From NCBI RefSeq assembly GCF_052324685.1, contig NW_027506875.1, positions 1,913,309-1,977,308 of the forward strand: a stretch of DNA of 64,000 nt, given 5' to 3'. Numbering within the stretch: the first letter of the stretch is position 1; each line of letters starts with the position of its first letter. Made by a program: the position numbers and the translations under genes. Of this stretch, positions 36,948 to 46,848 are shown piece after piece. Below the pieces are notes generated by a model. The model saw only the letters and a list, made by a program, of their open reading frames with translations. It had not been told where the DNA came from and did not search any database. Source of the stretch: Brachyhypopomus gauderio. Taxonomy: Eukaryota > Chordata > Actinopteri > Gymnotiformes > Hypopomidae.

Positions 36948-39900
36948 TCTCTTGGTGTGTAAAATATCTGCATGTGTGTCCGAGGTGGTACTCAGAGTCG
37001 GCCAGATGGCTCTTGCTGGTGGACAGGCCAGAGGAGGCCCTCCGGCAGCTACAGCGTGTGGCCAGGATCAATGGCAGAGCTGAGATGGCAGACAAGCTCA
37101 GTTTGGAGGTAAGGACCACAATTCACACATCACTTCAAATTCACACATCACTTCAAATGGGAAAGACATGGTGAACCGTTTGGAATTATATAGATTCTTG
37201 CAGGAATGATTTGTAGCATGAGATCTGAGATCTTTATCCAAGTTATAATAAATAAAGACAACACAACATTTCTTGGGGGGGGGGGGGGGGGGGCAGCAAG
37301 GAAATCTGGGGTGACATTGCCCTCCTAGGACCGGCCCAGTTTCTAATTGTATAATTTAAATAGTCAACCACTGGAAAAAAGAACCTTTAAATATAATCTG
37401 GTAGACAGAAAGAGAGACAGACAAAGTTATTGATGTATTTAAAAGCACTTGCATTTGCTGGGAACTGACCTGGACTTCACTTCATTGGTCATTTGTGTGT
37501 GGCTCCAATGTGTTTTACTTCTTTGTTCCATTAAAGCGTTCAACTGGACCTTGTGTTTCTATCCTGCCCCTTTCCCCTCCAGTACACATCACTACATTTC
37601 CTGAAATTAAAGCCAGAATAAGCTTTCATTTGATTAATAAACATATGGTGTAAAATATTTTTGTGACGTCTTCAGCACATCACAAGTCAAAGGCATGCAG
37701 GCCATTAACTGTAAAGGTTTAATGGCCAGAATGAGAATCAAAATCATGTCAATCAAGGGCATCAAAACCAGAGAGTCAGCAAAAGTACAAAAACAGACTA
37801 AAACTCAGACAAAAAACAGTCCAGATAAAAAAAAACAGTAGGCTATAATCTAAGCCAAGTACACAGTATCGAAAGTGCAGGCAATGCTCACAATTTGAGT
37901 GAACAAGTCCAGGTATATATGGGTGTCTGATAATGACAGGCAGGTGGTGCTTAGTAATGAGGGGAGGAGTGGAGTTAGGTGGAGTAGAGCATTCTGGGAA
38001 TCGGAGTTCCTGGGGTTCGGCTGCATGACAGTTTCATTTGTTTGTTTAATAAGAATGCCTTTATTTATTTGTAGGACTTAAAACCACAAAGTCAGATCAT
38101 ATTAAGATATTAGTAAGAAATCCAGATTATTCCAAACTATTTCTCACAGCTGTGAAGCCAACACATGAATGAATATCTTACATAGCCAGGAGATGTAGAA
38201 TCAATGTGGTGTAGGTCAAATCAAATGATCTAACTGGGTTAGATTAACTAAAATATCTGAACTGAAGTAGCTAAATCTTTCCTGTGTAGGTGTTACAGTC
38301 CCATATGCAGAAAGAAGTTCGCTCTCCGAGGACAGTTCACACAGCGTATGACCTGCTCCGGACCCCAGCGATGAGGAGAATCTCCATGTGCCTCTTGGTG
38401 GTCTGGTAGGAACCCTCAAACCACATTCATAATGGACAAATAATACTTAAAAAAACATTTAGAAATAATATTTGTTCCCTCTCAACAGGTTTTCAACCAG
38501 TTTTGCATATTATGGTCTGGCCATGGACCTGCAGAAGTTTGGTGTGAACATCTACCTGATGCAGGTCATATTTGGGGCAGTGGATATACCTGCTAAACTG
38601 GTCGTCTTGGGGATGCTCAGTTTCCTGGGTCGGCGCATGACCCAGGGTCTGTGTCTCCTGGCATCATCGTCTGTGATATTCGCCAACATTTTTGTCCCTA
38701 ATGGTAAAGGAGACATTAGTCTAATCCCAACCCACCTGTTGTTGTTGTCATGTATGTGTTAGACCAAAGATATAATAATGAGAAGACGTGCCTGCACTTT
38801 ATCGAATATAATATATGCCCATCATTAAAGTTGTCATTTTTACATTATTTAATAATAATATATACATTTAATTTACAAAATGTGTCTTAAAGTTGTCCAA
38901 GCTATTCCTCTGTTTCACACAGACATGCAGATCATAAGGACGACCCTCGCTGTACTTGGGAAGGGCTTCACCTCCGCCTCCTTCACCTGTGTCTACCTCT
39001 TCACTGGAGAGCTCTACCCTACCATCATCAGGTCAGTCTCACCTGGGCCTCAGGTGCTGATTAGTAGAGGTAATAATTCTTGATTATTTATAGGCACAAA
39101 ACCAGTATAATAAGTAGATCAGATGGGGTGTAATTGGGCGTAGTGGGGTGTAATGGGGCGTAATGGTGTGTAATTGGGCGTAGTGGGGTGGTATGGGGCA
39201 TAATGGGGTTGTAATGGGGTGTATTAGCATGTAATGGGGTGTAGTGGGGTGTAAATAGGCATAGAGGGGTGTAATGGGGTAATGGGGTGTAATTGGACAT
39301 AGTGGGGTGTAATGGGGTTATGGGGTGTAATGGGGTGTAATGGGGCGTAATGGAATGTAATGGAGTGTAATGGTGCATAATTGGGGCGTAATTAGGGCGT
39401 AATGGGTTGTAGTAGGATGTAATGGGGTGTAATGGGGTAATGGGGTGTAATGGGGTGTAATGGGGTAATGGGGTGTAATGGGGCGTAATGGGGTGTAATG
39501 GGGTGTAATGGGGCGTAATGGGTGTAATGGGGTTAATGGGGAGTAATGGAGTGTAATGGTGCGTAATTGGGGCGTAATGGGTTGTAATGGGATGTAATGG
39601 GGTGTAATGGGGATAATGGGGTGTAATGGGGTTAATGGGGAGTAATGGAGTGTAATGGTGCGTAATTGGGGCGTAATTAGGGCGTAATGGGTTGTAGTGG
39701 GATGTAATGGGTGTAATGGGGTTAATGGGGAGTAATGGAGTGTAATGGTGCGTAATTGGGGCGTAATTGGGGCGTAATGGGTTGTAGTGGGATGTAATGG
39801 GGTGTAATGGGGATAATGGGGTGTAGTGGGATGTAATGGGGTGTAATGGGGTGTAATGGGGCGTAATTGGGGCGTAATTAGGGCGTAATGGGTTGTAGTG

Positions 39901-41641
39901 GGATGTAATGGGGTGTAATGGGGATAATGGGTTGTAGTGGGATGTAATGGGGTGTAGTGGGGATAATGGGGTGTAGTGGGATGTAACGGGGTGTAATGGG
40001 GATAATGGGATGTAATGGGGTGTAATGGGGATAATGGGGTGTAATGGGGCGTAATGGGGTGTAATGGGGATAATGGGGTGTAGTGGGATGTAATGGGGTG
40101 TAATGGGGATAATGGGGTGTAATGGAGTGTAATGGTGCGTAATTGGGGCGTAATTAGGGCGTAATGGGGTGTAATGGGATGTAATGGGGTGTAATGGGGA
40201 TAATGGGGTAATGGGGTGTAATGGTGCGTAATGAGGCTGTTGGTGCTGGTGCAGGCAGACCGGGATGGGCTTCAGCTCCACCATGGCCCGGGTCGGCTCC
40301 ATGGCCGCTCCAGCTGTGCTCATCTTGGACGAGGTGTTTCCCGCTCTGCCCAGTGTGGTATATGGCGGATCTGCGCTGGTGGCTGGTGTCACTGCCTTTC
40401 TGCTGCCAGAAACCCACAGCACCCCACTGCCTGACACCATCCAAGAGGTGGAGGAGAAGTGGTAAGCAGAGATGAATCACTGACTGGGTGGAGATGTATC
40501 ACTGACTGGGTGGAGATGAATCACTGACTGGGTGGAGATGTATCACTGACTGGGTGGAGATGAATCACTGACTGGGTGGAGATGTATCACTGACTGGGTG
40601 GAGATGTATCACTGACTGGGTGGAGATGAATCACTGACTGGGTGGAGATGTATCACTGACTGGGTGGAGATGAATCACTGACTGGGTGGAGATGTATCAC
40701 TGACTGGGTGGAGATGAATCACTGACTGGGTGGAGATGTATCAGTCATTTACCTCCCACTACTCTGGTCACACTTCTCCAGTGTCGTTTTGCCTACCCTA
40801 CGATCACAACACTACTGATCCTTAATCTAATACACCAGAAACTGACCCTTAATCTCATACACCAGGAATTTACCCTTAATCTCATAAACCAGGAACTGAC
40901 CCTTAATCTCATAAACCAGGAACTGACCCTTAATCTCATACACCAGGAACTGACCCTTAATCTCATACACCAGAAACTGACCCTTAATCTCATAAACCAG
41001 GAACTGACCCTTAATCTCATACACCAGGAACTGACCCTTAATATCATAAACCAGGAACTGACCCTTAATCTAATAAACCAGGAACTGACCCTTAATCTCA
41101 TAAACCAGGAACTGACTCCTAATCTCATATACCAGGAACTGACCCATACCTTTCAAGAAACACTTTTTGCATTAGGTCCCATGGCAAAATTAATGATACG
41201 CCCAATTCTATTTAGTCAAAGTATACCCGACTGTGTTCCAGTAATACTCCAGTATACCCGTCTGTGTTCCAGTAATGCTCCAGTATACCCGTCTGTGTTC
41301 CAGTAATGCTCCAGTATACCCGTCTGTGTTCCAGTAATACTCCAGTATACCCGACTGTGTTCCAGTAATACTCCAGTATACCCGTCTATGTTCCAGTAAT
41401 GCTCCAGTATACCCGTCTGTGTTCCAGTAATACTCCAGTATACCCGACTGTGTTCATTTTTCTCTTTCCCATGAGTTTCTCCTACCGTTCTTGCTAAAGT
41501 GATGAAGGAGCTTTGATTCATGGATCATGTTGCATTTGCAGGGGGAAAAGCCGAAGCTGTCAGCCACTGAATGAGGCCATACAGTCAGAGGTGGTGGACC
41601 AGGCTGCAAAAGAACAGGAAGTTCGTTTGACTTTTCTCTGA
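29610..41641 (+). CDS. slc22a6l: Solute carrier family 22 organic anion transporter (OAT1-like)
   Basis: Ten exons (414, 104, 155, 169, 124, 116, 215, 109, 207, 100 nt) join without phase conflict into 570 codons plus stop. The middle exon lengths match the classical SLC22 pattern. The protein starts [17 protein letters not shown] and has a large extracellular loop with five N-glycosylation sequons (N39, N53, N62, N102, N111). It continues with STIVTEWDLVC, the MFS signature GLSDRFGRK (169-177), [34 protein letters not shown] and [17 protein letters not shown]. Such proteins have twelve membrane helices and exchange organic anions at the plasma membrane, commonly in kidney and liver. Residues fit the SLC22A6/A8/A20 group best; exact orthology needs a tree. 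The upstream in-frame TTG-initiated extension was rejected because MGFTDLL is the family start. Confidence 0.88.
31249..31586. repeat. 29-bp minisatellite in slc22 intron 1
   Basis: Units of GTGATAGTACACATCACAAC plus TGGACCATG, interrupted by a 155-bp hAT-like insertion at 31372-31526. Confidence 0.9.
31372..31526. mobile_element. hAT-like MITE, 155 bp, perfect 8-bp target duplication
   Basis: Termini CAGGGCCGGAGTGG and CCACTCCGGCTCTG are inverted with one mismatch in 14. GTGATAGT flanks it directly on both sides (31364-31371 and 31527-31534). It sits inside the 29-bp minisatellite. Confidence 0.85.
32830..32933 (+). CDS. slc22a6l: slc22 exon 2
   Basis: 104 nt, acceptor TTCTGATAG. Reads [20 protein letters not shown] and ends GLSDR; donor GTGGGA. 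Confidence 0.9.
33684..33838 (+). CDS. slc22a6l: slc22 exon 3
   Basis: 155 nt, acceptor TGTCCTCAG. Reads [18 protein letters not shown] through GVILNSVSL. Its last 34 bases plus the first four intron bases form the unit of the adjacent minisatellite. Confidence 0.9.
33805..34842 (+). repeat. 38-bp minisatellite made from the exon 3/intron 3 junction
   Basis: Unit is GTGTCCTGGGTCATCCTCAA then CTCCGTCTCTCTCAGTAA. Donors CA|GTAAGTG recur from 33838 to 34826 with exactly 26 x 38 bp between first and last, hence 27 tandem 5' splice sites. Each unit holds 34 exon-derived bases and GTAA. Single-base variants (CTGGG/CGGGG, TCCGT/TCGGT) distinguish units. CTCTCTCAG in each unit could also act as a 3' splice site. 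Confidence 0.95.
34861..35038. mobile_element. hAT-like MITE with ~60-bp inverted arms and perfect 8-bp duplication
   Basis: 178 bp. Arms start CAGAGGTGT and include TTCCAGGTTCAGAAAGTAAA, and match almost perfectly in inverse. CACATACA duplicated at 34853-34860 and 35039-35046. It lies just after the splice-junction minisatellite. Confidence 0.88.
35388..35583 (+). mobile_element. Possible LTR fragment
   Basis: Sequence from TGTCATGCGATTCGACCCC to TATTCTGACA with an AATAAACC polyadenylation-like site near 35543. No target duplication found, so this is tentative. Confidence 0.3.
35931..36010 (+). repeat. Duplicated donor/acceptor fragments before slc22 exon 4
   Basis: CTCAGTAAGTGAGG followed by TGTGTTTGCAGAGGTG occurs twice, so both the exon 3-like donor sequence and the exon 4 acceptor with its first exon bases are duplicated within 80 bp. 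Confidence 0.8.
36011..36179 (+). CDS. slc22a6l: slc22 exon 4
   Basis: 169 nt, acceptor TGTTTGCAG. Reads [20 protein letters not shown] to FLYSW; donor GTGAGA. A partial copy of the acceptor lies upstream at ~35955. Confidence 0.9.
36215..36290. repeat. Degenerate telomere-like (CCCTAA)n
   Basis: Several CCCTAA and CCTAACC units with interruptions, in slc22 intron 4. The opposite-strand form TTAGGGTTAGGGTTA occurs at about 33480-33494. Confidence 0.6.
36893..36946. repeat. (GT)n microsatellite
   Basis: GT repeat immediately upstream of slc22 exon 5, displacing the normal pyrimidine tract. Confidence 0.95.
36985..37108 (+). CDS. slc22a6l: slc22 exon 5
   Basis: 124 nt. Reads [20 protein letters not shown] and [17 protein letters not shown]; donor GTAAGG. 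The acceptor CCGAG has a poor pyrimidine tract because a GT repeat (36893-36946) lies upstream. Confidence 0.88.
38290..38405 (+). CDS. slc22a6l: slc22 exon 6
   Basis: 116 nt, acceptor CCTGTGTAG, donor GTAGGA. Reads [20 protein letters not shown]. Confidence 0.9.
38489..38703 (+). CDS. slc22a6l: slc22 exon 7
   Basis: 215 nt, acceptor CTCAACAG, donor GTAAAG. Reads [20 protein letters not shown] and [20 protein letters not shown]. Confidence 0.92.
38923..39031 (+). CDS. slc22a6l: slc22 exon 8
   Basis: 109 nt, acceptor TTTCACACAG, donor GTCAGT. Reads [20 protein letters not shown] and [10 protein letters not shown]. Confidence 0.92.
39118..40238. repeat. GTAATGGGG minisatellite filling slc22 intron 8
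   Basis: About 1.1 kb of GGGGTGTAATGGGGCGTAAT-type units with higher-order blocks. It reads open for 450 codons on the minus strand (HYTPLHPIT repeats), which I treat as a repeat artefact. Confidence 0.95.
40255..40461 (+). CDS. slc22a6l: slc22 exon 9
   Basis: 207 nt, acceptor TGGTGCAG directly after the GTAATGGGG minisatellite. Reads [20 protein letters not shown] and ends TIQEVEEK; donor GTAAGC. Confidence 0.9.
40470..40742. repeat. 22-bp minisatellite in slc22 intron 9
   Basis: Unit TGGAGATGTATCACTGACTG plus GG, alternating GAATC and GTATC, about 12 copies. Begins within 10 bp of the exon 9 donor. Confidence 0.93.
40815..41150. repeat. 27-bp minisatellite in slc22 intron 9
   Basis: Unit CTTAATCTCATAAACCAGGA plus ACTGACC, about 12 copies. 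Confidence 0.93.
41219..41455. repeat. 31-bp minisatellite in slc22 intron 9
   Basis: Unit GTATACCCGTCTGTGTTCCA plus GTAATACTCCA, 7-8 copies. Confidence 0.93.
41542..41641 (+). CDS. slc22a6l: slc22 exon 10 (C-terminus)
   Basis: Acceptor TTTGCAG. Reads [14 protein letters not shown] to EVRLTFL, stop TGA at 41639-41641. Confidence 0.85.
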
Positions 41642-41889
41642 GACTGTTCTCTGAGACTATTTTCTGAGACTGGCCTGTAGTCTCACCCTGCACCCTGGTC
41701 CACAGGGCTGTAATTTTCACATCAGATCACATTTGCAGTTTGAGGTGACAAGATATATCATGAAGATTCTTCTGTTAAATTCCAAATCTCTTCAACCACA
41801 GAGGAACATGATGCATTTCTCCATTGTCCTGTTTCAGCAGAACATACCAGCTATTAATGCTACATATGCCAACCAGTACATCCAGTACA

Positions 41890-42020
41890 ACTGATCAGAC
41901 CAGATCAGACCAGCTCCTTTACTCAGACCAGATCAGACCAGCTCCTTTACCCAGCTCCTCAGATCAGATCAGATCAGACCATCTCCTTTACTCAGCTCCT
42001 CAGATCAGATCAGTTTCTCA
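41890..42020. repeat. Short CAGATCAGACCAGCTCC repeats
   Basis: Irregular copies of GATCAGACCAGCTCCTTTAC 250-380 bp downstream of the slc22 stop codon. Confidence 0.75.
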
Positions 42021-42379
42021 GCCAGGAACAGATATCTTGTACCTCTCAGTCACTATTTTAGGTAGTACTGTCTTAAAGGCTCGTTATCTATCTGCAGGTC
42101 TCTCATGTCCCTTGGTCCTGAGTCTGGAGGCATCTGCAGACATCTGTCTTCTTGTCTCCAGGTGTCTCCAGGCTCCTTTGTGATCTGTGTCCTGGCTGCT
42201 CTTTTTGGGTGGCCTTGATTTTTCTTACCTTGTGGGATCCAGGTGATGTGTTGCCATCTAATACTGACAGCCAACGATTCCGAAGCTGCTGACCGCATGC
42301 CATCCTTTGATGCCAAATCCTTAAACACTCTTATCAGCATTTGTGTAGCGGTACAGATTTGTTACAGGGTAGAGCTGCT

Positions 42380-43005
42380 AATCTCAAGGCCTGGTGCAAA
42401 TAATAAGGCCTGGTGCTAATCCCAAACATTGGTGATAATCCAAAGCACTGGTGCTAATCCACTGGTGCTAATGGATGGTGTCGGTCTGCACATATACTGC
42501 AGGGTTGCCAACTCTCACGCATTTGACCGTTTTCACATGCTCTCACGCCACACTTTCGATATCTCACGCCGAAAAAAAAAGCTAGTTTATTTACCTCTGA
42601 TCCATATCTATGATTCAATGAGTTACTAGTTCGCTCTGGCGCCAACCACTGGCGATACATAGATCGCGATATAATAGTTAATTTGTGTCCATTTTACGCC
42701 CCCCCCCCCCCCCCTTCAACAATTTACATTCACCAACCCCCCCGGTAACAATTTACACTCGCCACCTCCTCCTGGTTCAAATCTCACTCCAAGCGATCTT
42801 CAAAAGTTGGCAACCCTGTATACTGTGGCATAATCCCAAGCACTGGTGCTAATCCCCAAACACTGGTGATAATTCCAAGCACTGGTGCTAATCCCCAAAC
42901 ACTGGTGCTAATCCCAAACACTGGTGATAATTCCAAGCACTGGTGCTAATCCCCAAGCACTGGTGATAATCCCAAGCACTGGTGTTAATCCCCAAACCTG
43001 GCCTC
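42380..43005. repeat. ~20-bp minisatellite interrupted by a transposon
   Basis: Units of CACTGGTGCTAATCCCCAAA on both sides of the element at 42500-42818. Confidence 0.88.
42500..42818. mobile_element. Non-autonomous hAT-like element, copy 2 (CAGGGTTGCCAAC termini)
   Basis: Perfect 13-bp inverted termini CAGGGTTGCCAAC and GTTGGCAACCCTG, flanked by TATACTG on both sides. Same family as 21654-21958. Contains a C homopolymer near 42700-42714. Confidence 0.85.
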
Positions 43006-43846
43006 TTCTTGAAAGGACTGGTGCTGTGTGCAGTTACTAACTAACACTGTGAATATCACTATGTCCAGCTAGTCATCCCACCCCTCTCAACACATCAGTG
43101 ACTCTGCATTGGCAACTGCATGGTGGACTGTGTTCAGATGGTGTGGGTTAACCTGAAAAAAGATTGCCACAGGGGTTTTTACAGTTGTTTGTGTCACTGT
43201 AAATCTAAGGGTTTGGCTGCCCAAACATAGCAGTGGTCCTGTTTTCACAAAACTGGTTAGCTAACACAAACTGTGCAAATAATTTGATCTCAGTCTATAC
43301 CCCTGTCAGGATATTTTTGTGGTCTGCTACCTTTGAGAATGTCATTTTGTGTTTGTTAGCAGTACGTTTTTGATGTTTGTGTACTTTACTGCTAATAGAC
43401 AAAACCTGACCCAATTATTGACTTATTGAACTACTGACCCAGATATATATATATCAACCACACTGTCCTGAAATTATTTTTGTTTAGCATATTCATTATT
43501 ATTAGTCAGAAACATTTGACAGAATAGTGTATTTTTATGGTAGCTCTTTTTATTCTGTTTTCATAGACTGAGTAAAATGCAGTTCATGGATACACATAAG
43601 AGTTGTTAAATCTTTGCAAATCATTCTGATAGTTATCAATTTCTTCAATATGAACAAGTAAAATTCATTAATAAATCAAAGGTTAATATAAACAATAATG
43701 CCTTCCATCCTTCTACAATAATCACATCTTAAACTGGTTGTGTATAGTCTGAAACTATAATGTACATTAGCATCCTGATGCTCGAAACTCATTAAGATGA
43801 ACTTATATTCACCCCAGCACAGGAAGTAGGAGAGCCGAGAAAGTGA

Positions 43847-43902
<56 letters not shown>

Positions 43903-44300
43903 ATGACTTCGTACTTTTAGTGTATGAAAATCTCACATTATGTCTATAGCAGGATCAAACCACTAGGGGTCAGAAATAAGACCTGCGACGTAGCTAAACG
44001 GGGAACAATGTACTAACTCGTATTGTGTTATTGTATTTGTATTAACCGGACCTACAGTATTTGTCTCTCTGTTTCTTTCCGTATTGAACGCTGAATACGG
44101 TTTACGGTACTTAATACATTTTAATAATCCCTCTGTACATTGTAATAATCCCGCTGTATCTGACCGCTTTATATATTTTTTGCTCATAAATAGACATAAA
44201 TGTTTAGTAATTGTAGTTTAAGAGCTTTGTAAACACGCGGGCGCCAGTGGAGATGATCGATTATTCGTGGTGTTAAAATCTTCCAAACTCACTTATAATC
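43006..44300. other. Intergenic sequence between slc22 and the ARAP-like gene
   Basis: No gene recognised. Includes a short TA run near 43445 and a (GA)n microsatellite at 43852-43898. Confidence 0.5.
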
Positions 44301-44326
44301 GAATAAAGGCCATTTAGTCGGGCTCG

Positions 44327-44334
44327 TGACGTCA
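44327..44334. promoter_or_regulatory. Perfect CRE palindrome upstream of the ARAP-like gene
   Basis: TGACGTCA about 830 bp before the start codon, in a locally CpG-containing stretch (44230-44370). Candidate promoter element; a non-coding first exon would have to lie between it and 45140. Confidence 0.35.
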
Positions 44335-45157
44335 TCGGAGCGCTGTTCGTCTCAGCGCACAGATTCACATCACGTTTTACGGGGAAAGAATATGTTTGTT
44401 TTTACCATTTTTAATTAACATTCTGAACTTTAGTAACTTACTAAACTACTCAATACCATGATTGAAGGTTCTGCCGCACATATGTTAACGGTTTCGCCTT
44501 CACTACAGTTGTGTTTCTGTGGCAGGTAACTACAGTCCTACCGGTTACACTCTGGAGCTGTTGTGTTTTTTTTTAATGCAGACCAACCCCAAGCCGTCAG
44601 CAAAAAAACACTCAGCGAAACGGGTAAAACAAAGTGGACCGACCGGTTCATCCGAAACAACAAAACTGGATTTAGTCACAATGACATACGAGCACAGTCT
44701 TAATTCCCCCGAGGATCGGCTACTGTAAATCCGACTATCATATGAGCGATTAAGACGGACGTATTTTGTCTATTATTCTAAGCAGGTATGTACTGTGTCG
44801 TGTTTTCTATCTTCATCAATGAGATTATAAGAGTTTCAATTGTTTTTTGGTGTTGCCATACCGTGGCATTTTAGTAAATGTGATGAGGAAGTCACCTTTG
44901 ACCAGAAGTAAGGTGTGTACTGATTTTTAAAATAAGAAACTTGATTTAGTTTTTACATTGTCGTTGTCACTGCAGGACCCCGTTTGAGTTGCCCTTTTAT
45001 TTTTTAGCTATTTGTTTTTCATTTGTAGCCTGTAGTCAGGCTAGTTACATGTGAGGTAATTTTATTTCTGCACATTAAAGCAACTGTAAGTCTAAATGTA
45101 AGAAGTTGTCATTGTTTTTTAACTTCTCTACAGATCTTCACGTCCTCCTGTTCTGAC

Positions 45158-45222
45158 ATGTCTGCTCCAGTTCCAAAGCCACGGGCCAGATATAAGATCT
45201 CAGTCAACCCCTCCACTGAAAG
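45158..45222 (+). CDS. ARAP-like exon 1 (coding)
   Basis: ATG at 45158; exon begins upstream after [28 protein letters not shown]; donor GTGAGC. Confidence 0.75.
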
Positions 45223-46810
45223 GTGAGCAGGTGTCAGAAGTGAGGCAAACCCAAACATCCTAAACACTGTGTTTGTATGACTAATTTTTCTCAGTGTATC
45301 TAAAGGAGGGTCTTTCTGTTTGGTGTGTAGTAATGGTGAGGCAGAAAAACCAGAGGCAAACTGTGGAAATCCTGGAACGATCAGCTCAGGTAAGATGTAC
45401 GACTTACTGCATCCGAAATAGAAGAAACAGCATTTCTGTCGTGTGCGTGTGATACAGACCCCAGACACACTGTGTGCATGTGATACAGACCCCAGACACA
45501 CTGTGTGGGTGTGATACAGACCCCAGTTACACTGTGTGGGTCGTGAGGGTGTGATACGGACCCCAGACACACTGTGTGGGTGTGATACAGACCCCAGTTA
45601 CACTGTGTGGGTCGTGAGGGTGTGATACAGACCCCAGATACACTTTGTGGGTGTGATACAGACCCCAGATACACTGTGTGGGTCGTGAGGGTGTGATACA
45701 GACCCCAGATACACTTTGTGGGTGTGATACAGACCCCAGACACACTGTGTGGGTGTGATACAGACCCCAGACACACTGTGTGGATCGTAAGGGTGTGATA
45801 CAGACCCCAGTTACACTGTGTGGGTGTGATACAGACCCGAGATACACTGTGTGGGATGTGAGGGTGTGATACAGACCCCAGACACACTGTGTGGGTGTGA
45901 TACAGACCCCAGATACACTGTGTGGGTGTGATACAGACCCCAGTTACACTGTGTGGGTGTGAAACAGACCCCAGACACATTGTGTGGGTCGTGGGGGTGT
46001 GATACAGATCCCAGTTACACTGTGTGGGTGTGATACAGACCCCAGATACACTGTGTGGGTCGTGGGGGTGATGCAGACCCCAGTTACACTGTGTGGGTGT
46101 GATACAGACCCCAGACACACTGTGTGGATTGTGAGGGTGTGATACAGACCCCAGTTACACTGTGTGGGTCGTGTGGGTGTGATACAGACCCAAAATACAC
46201 TTTGTGGTTTGTGTGGGTGTGATACAGACCCCAGATACACTGTGTAATTTACACTGCTGTTTATGTTGTGTGGTTCATTTGCCTTTTTTTAACAATCAGT
46301 GTAGTCTAGGCACCTGTCCAGGTGCTCTGATGGTATGATGGTGTATGTGAGATGACCCACATGGCTCACATGGATGTGCTTGAGAATGTTTCCACTCATT
46401 GTGATAACGAACATTGACATTTTACCGCTAATCTAAGAGACATTCCAGCCATATTCAAGACAGTGGCAGGTGACTGACATCATGGGGGTTAGGTCATGTG
46501 AGACAAGGAAAGATGTCAGGCCTGTGTTGTAAGTTAGACGATAAGTGATGTCACAGCATGGGCCGGTTTGTTGTGTTGAACATCTTCCCGTGTGAAGTGG
46601 ACACGGTTCCTGTAGTGACACACTGCACCTCCTGTCTGATCAGGTGTCCTCCATAAACCACAGACGGGATCATGTCTGTTTCTGCTGTGTATAGAGTGTC
46701 TACACCAGCACGCATTTCTCTCTCTGTAGAAACTCTCCCTGTGAAAACCCACTTTTGCCTACATTAATATTATTTACATAATTTGGCAGATGGTCTTATC
46801 CAAAGCTGCA

Positions 46811-46848
<38 letters not shown>

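Noticed and set aside
39088..40440. 450-codon open frame on the minus strand
   Set aside because: It is the GTAATGGGG minisatellite read in reverse (HYTPLHPIT repeats), overlapping real SLC22 exon 9 on the other strand. No domain.
44519..44728. 69-codon ORF upstream of the ARAP-like gene
   Set aside because: Non-ATG start, no recognisable similarity, lies in the likely 5' untranslated region.
45381..46240. Long minus-strand ORFs up to 245 codons
   Set aside because: Products of the GATACAGACCCCAG minisatellite in an ARAP-like intron; period, not protein conservation, keeps them open.
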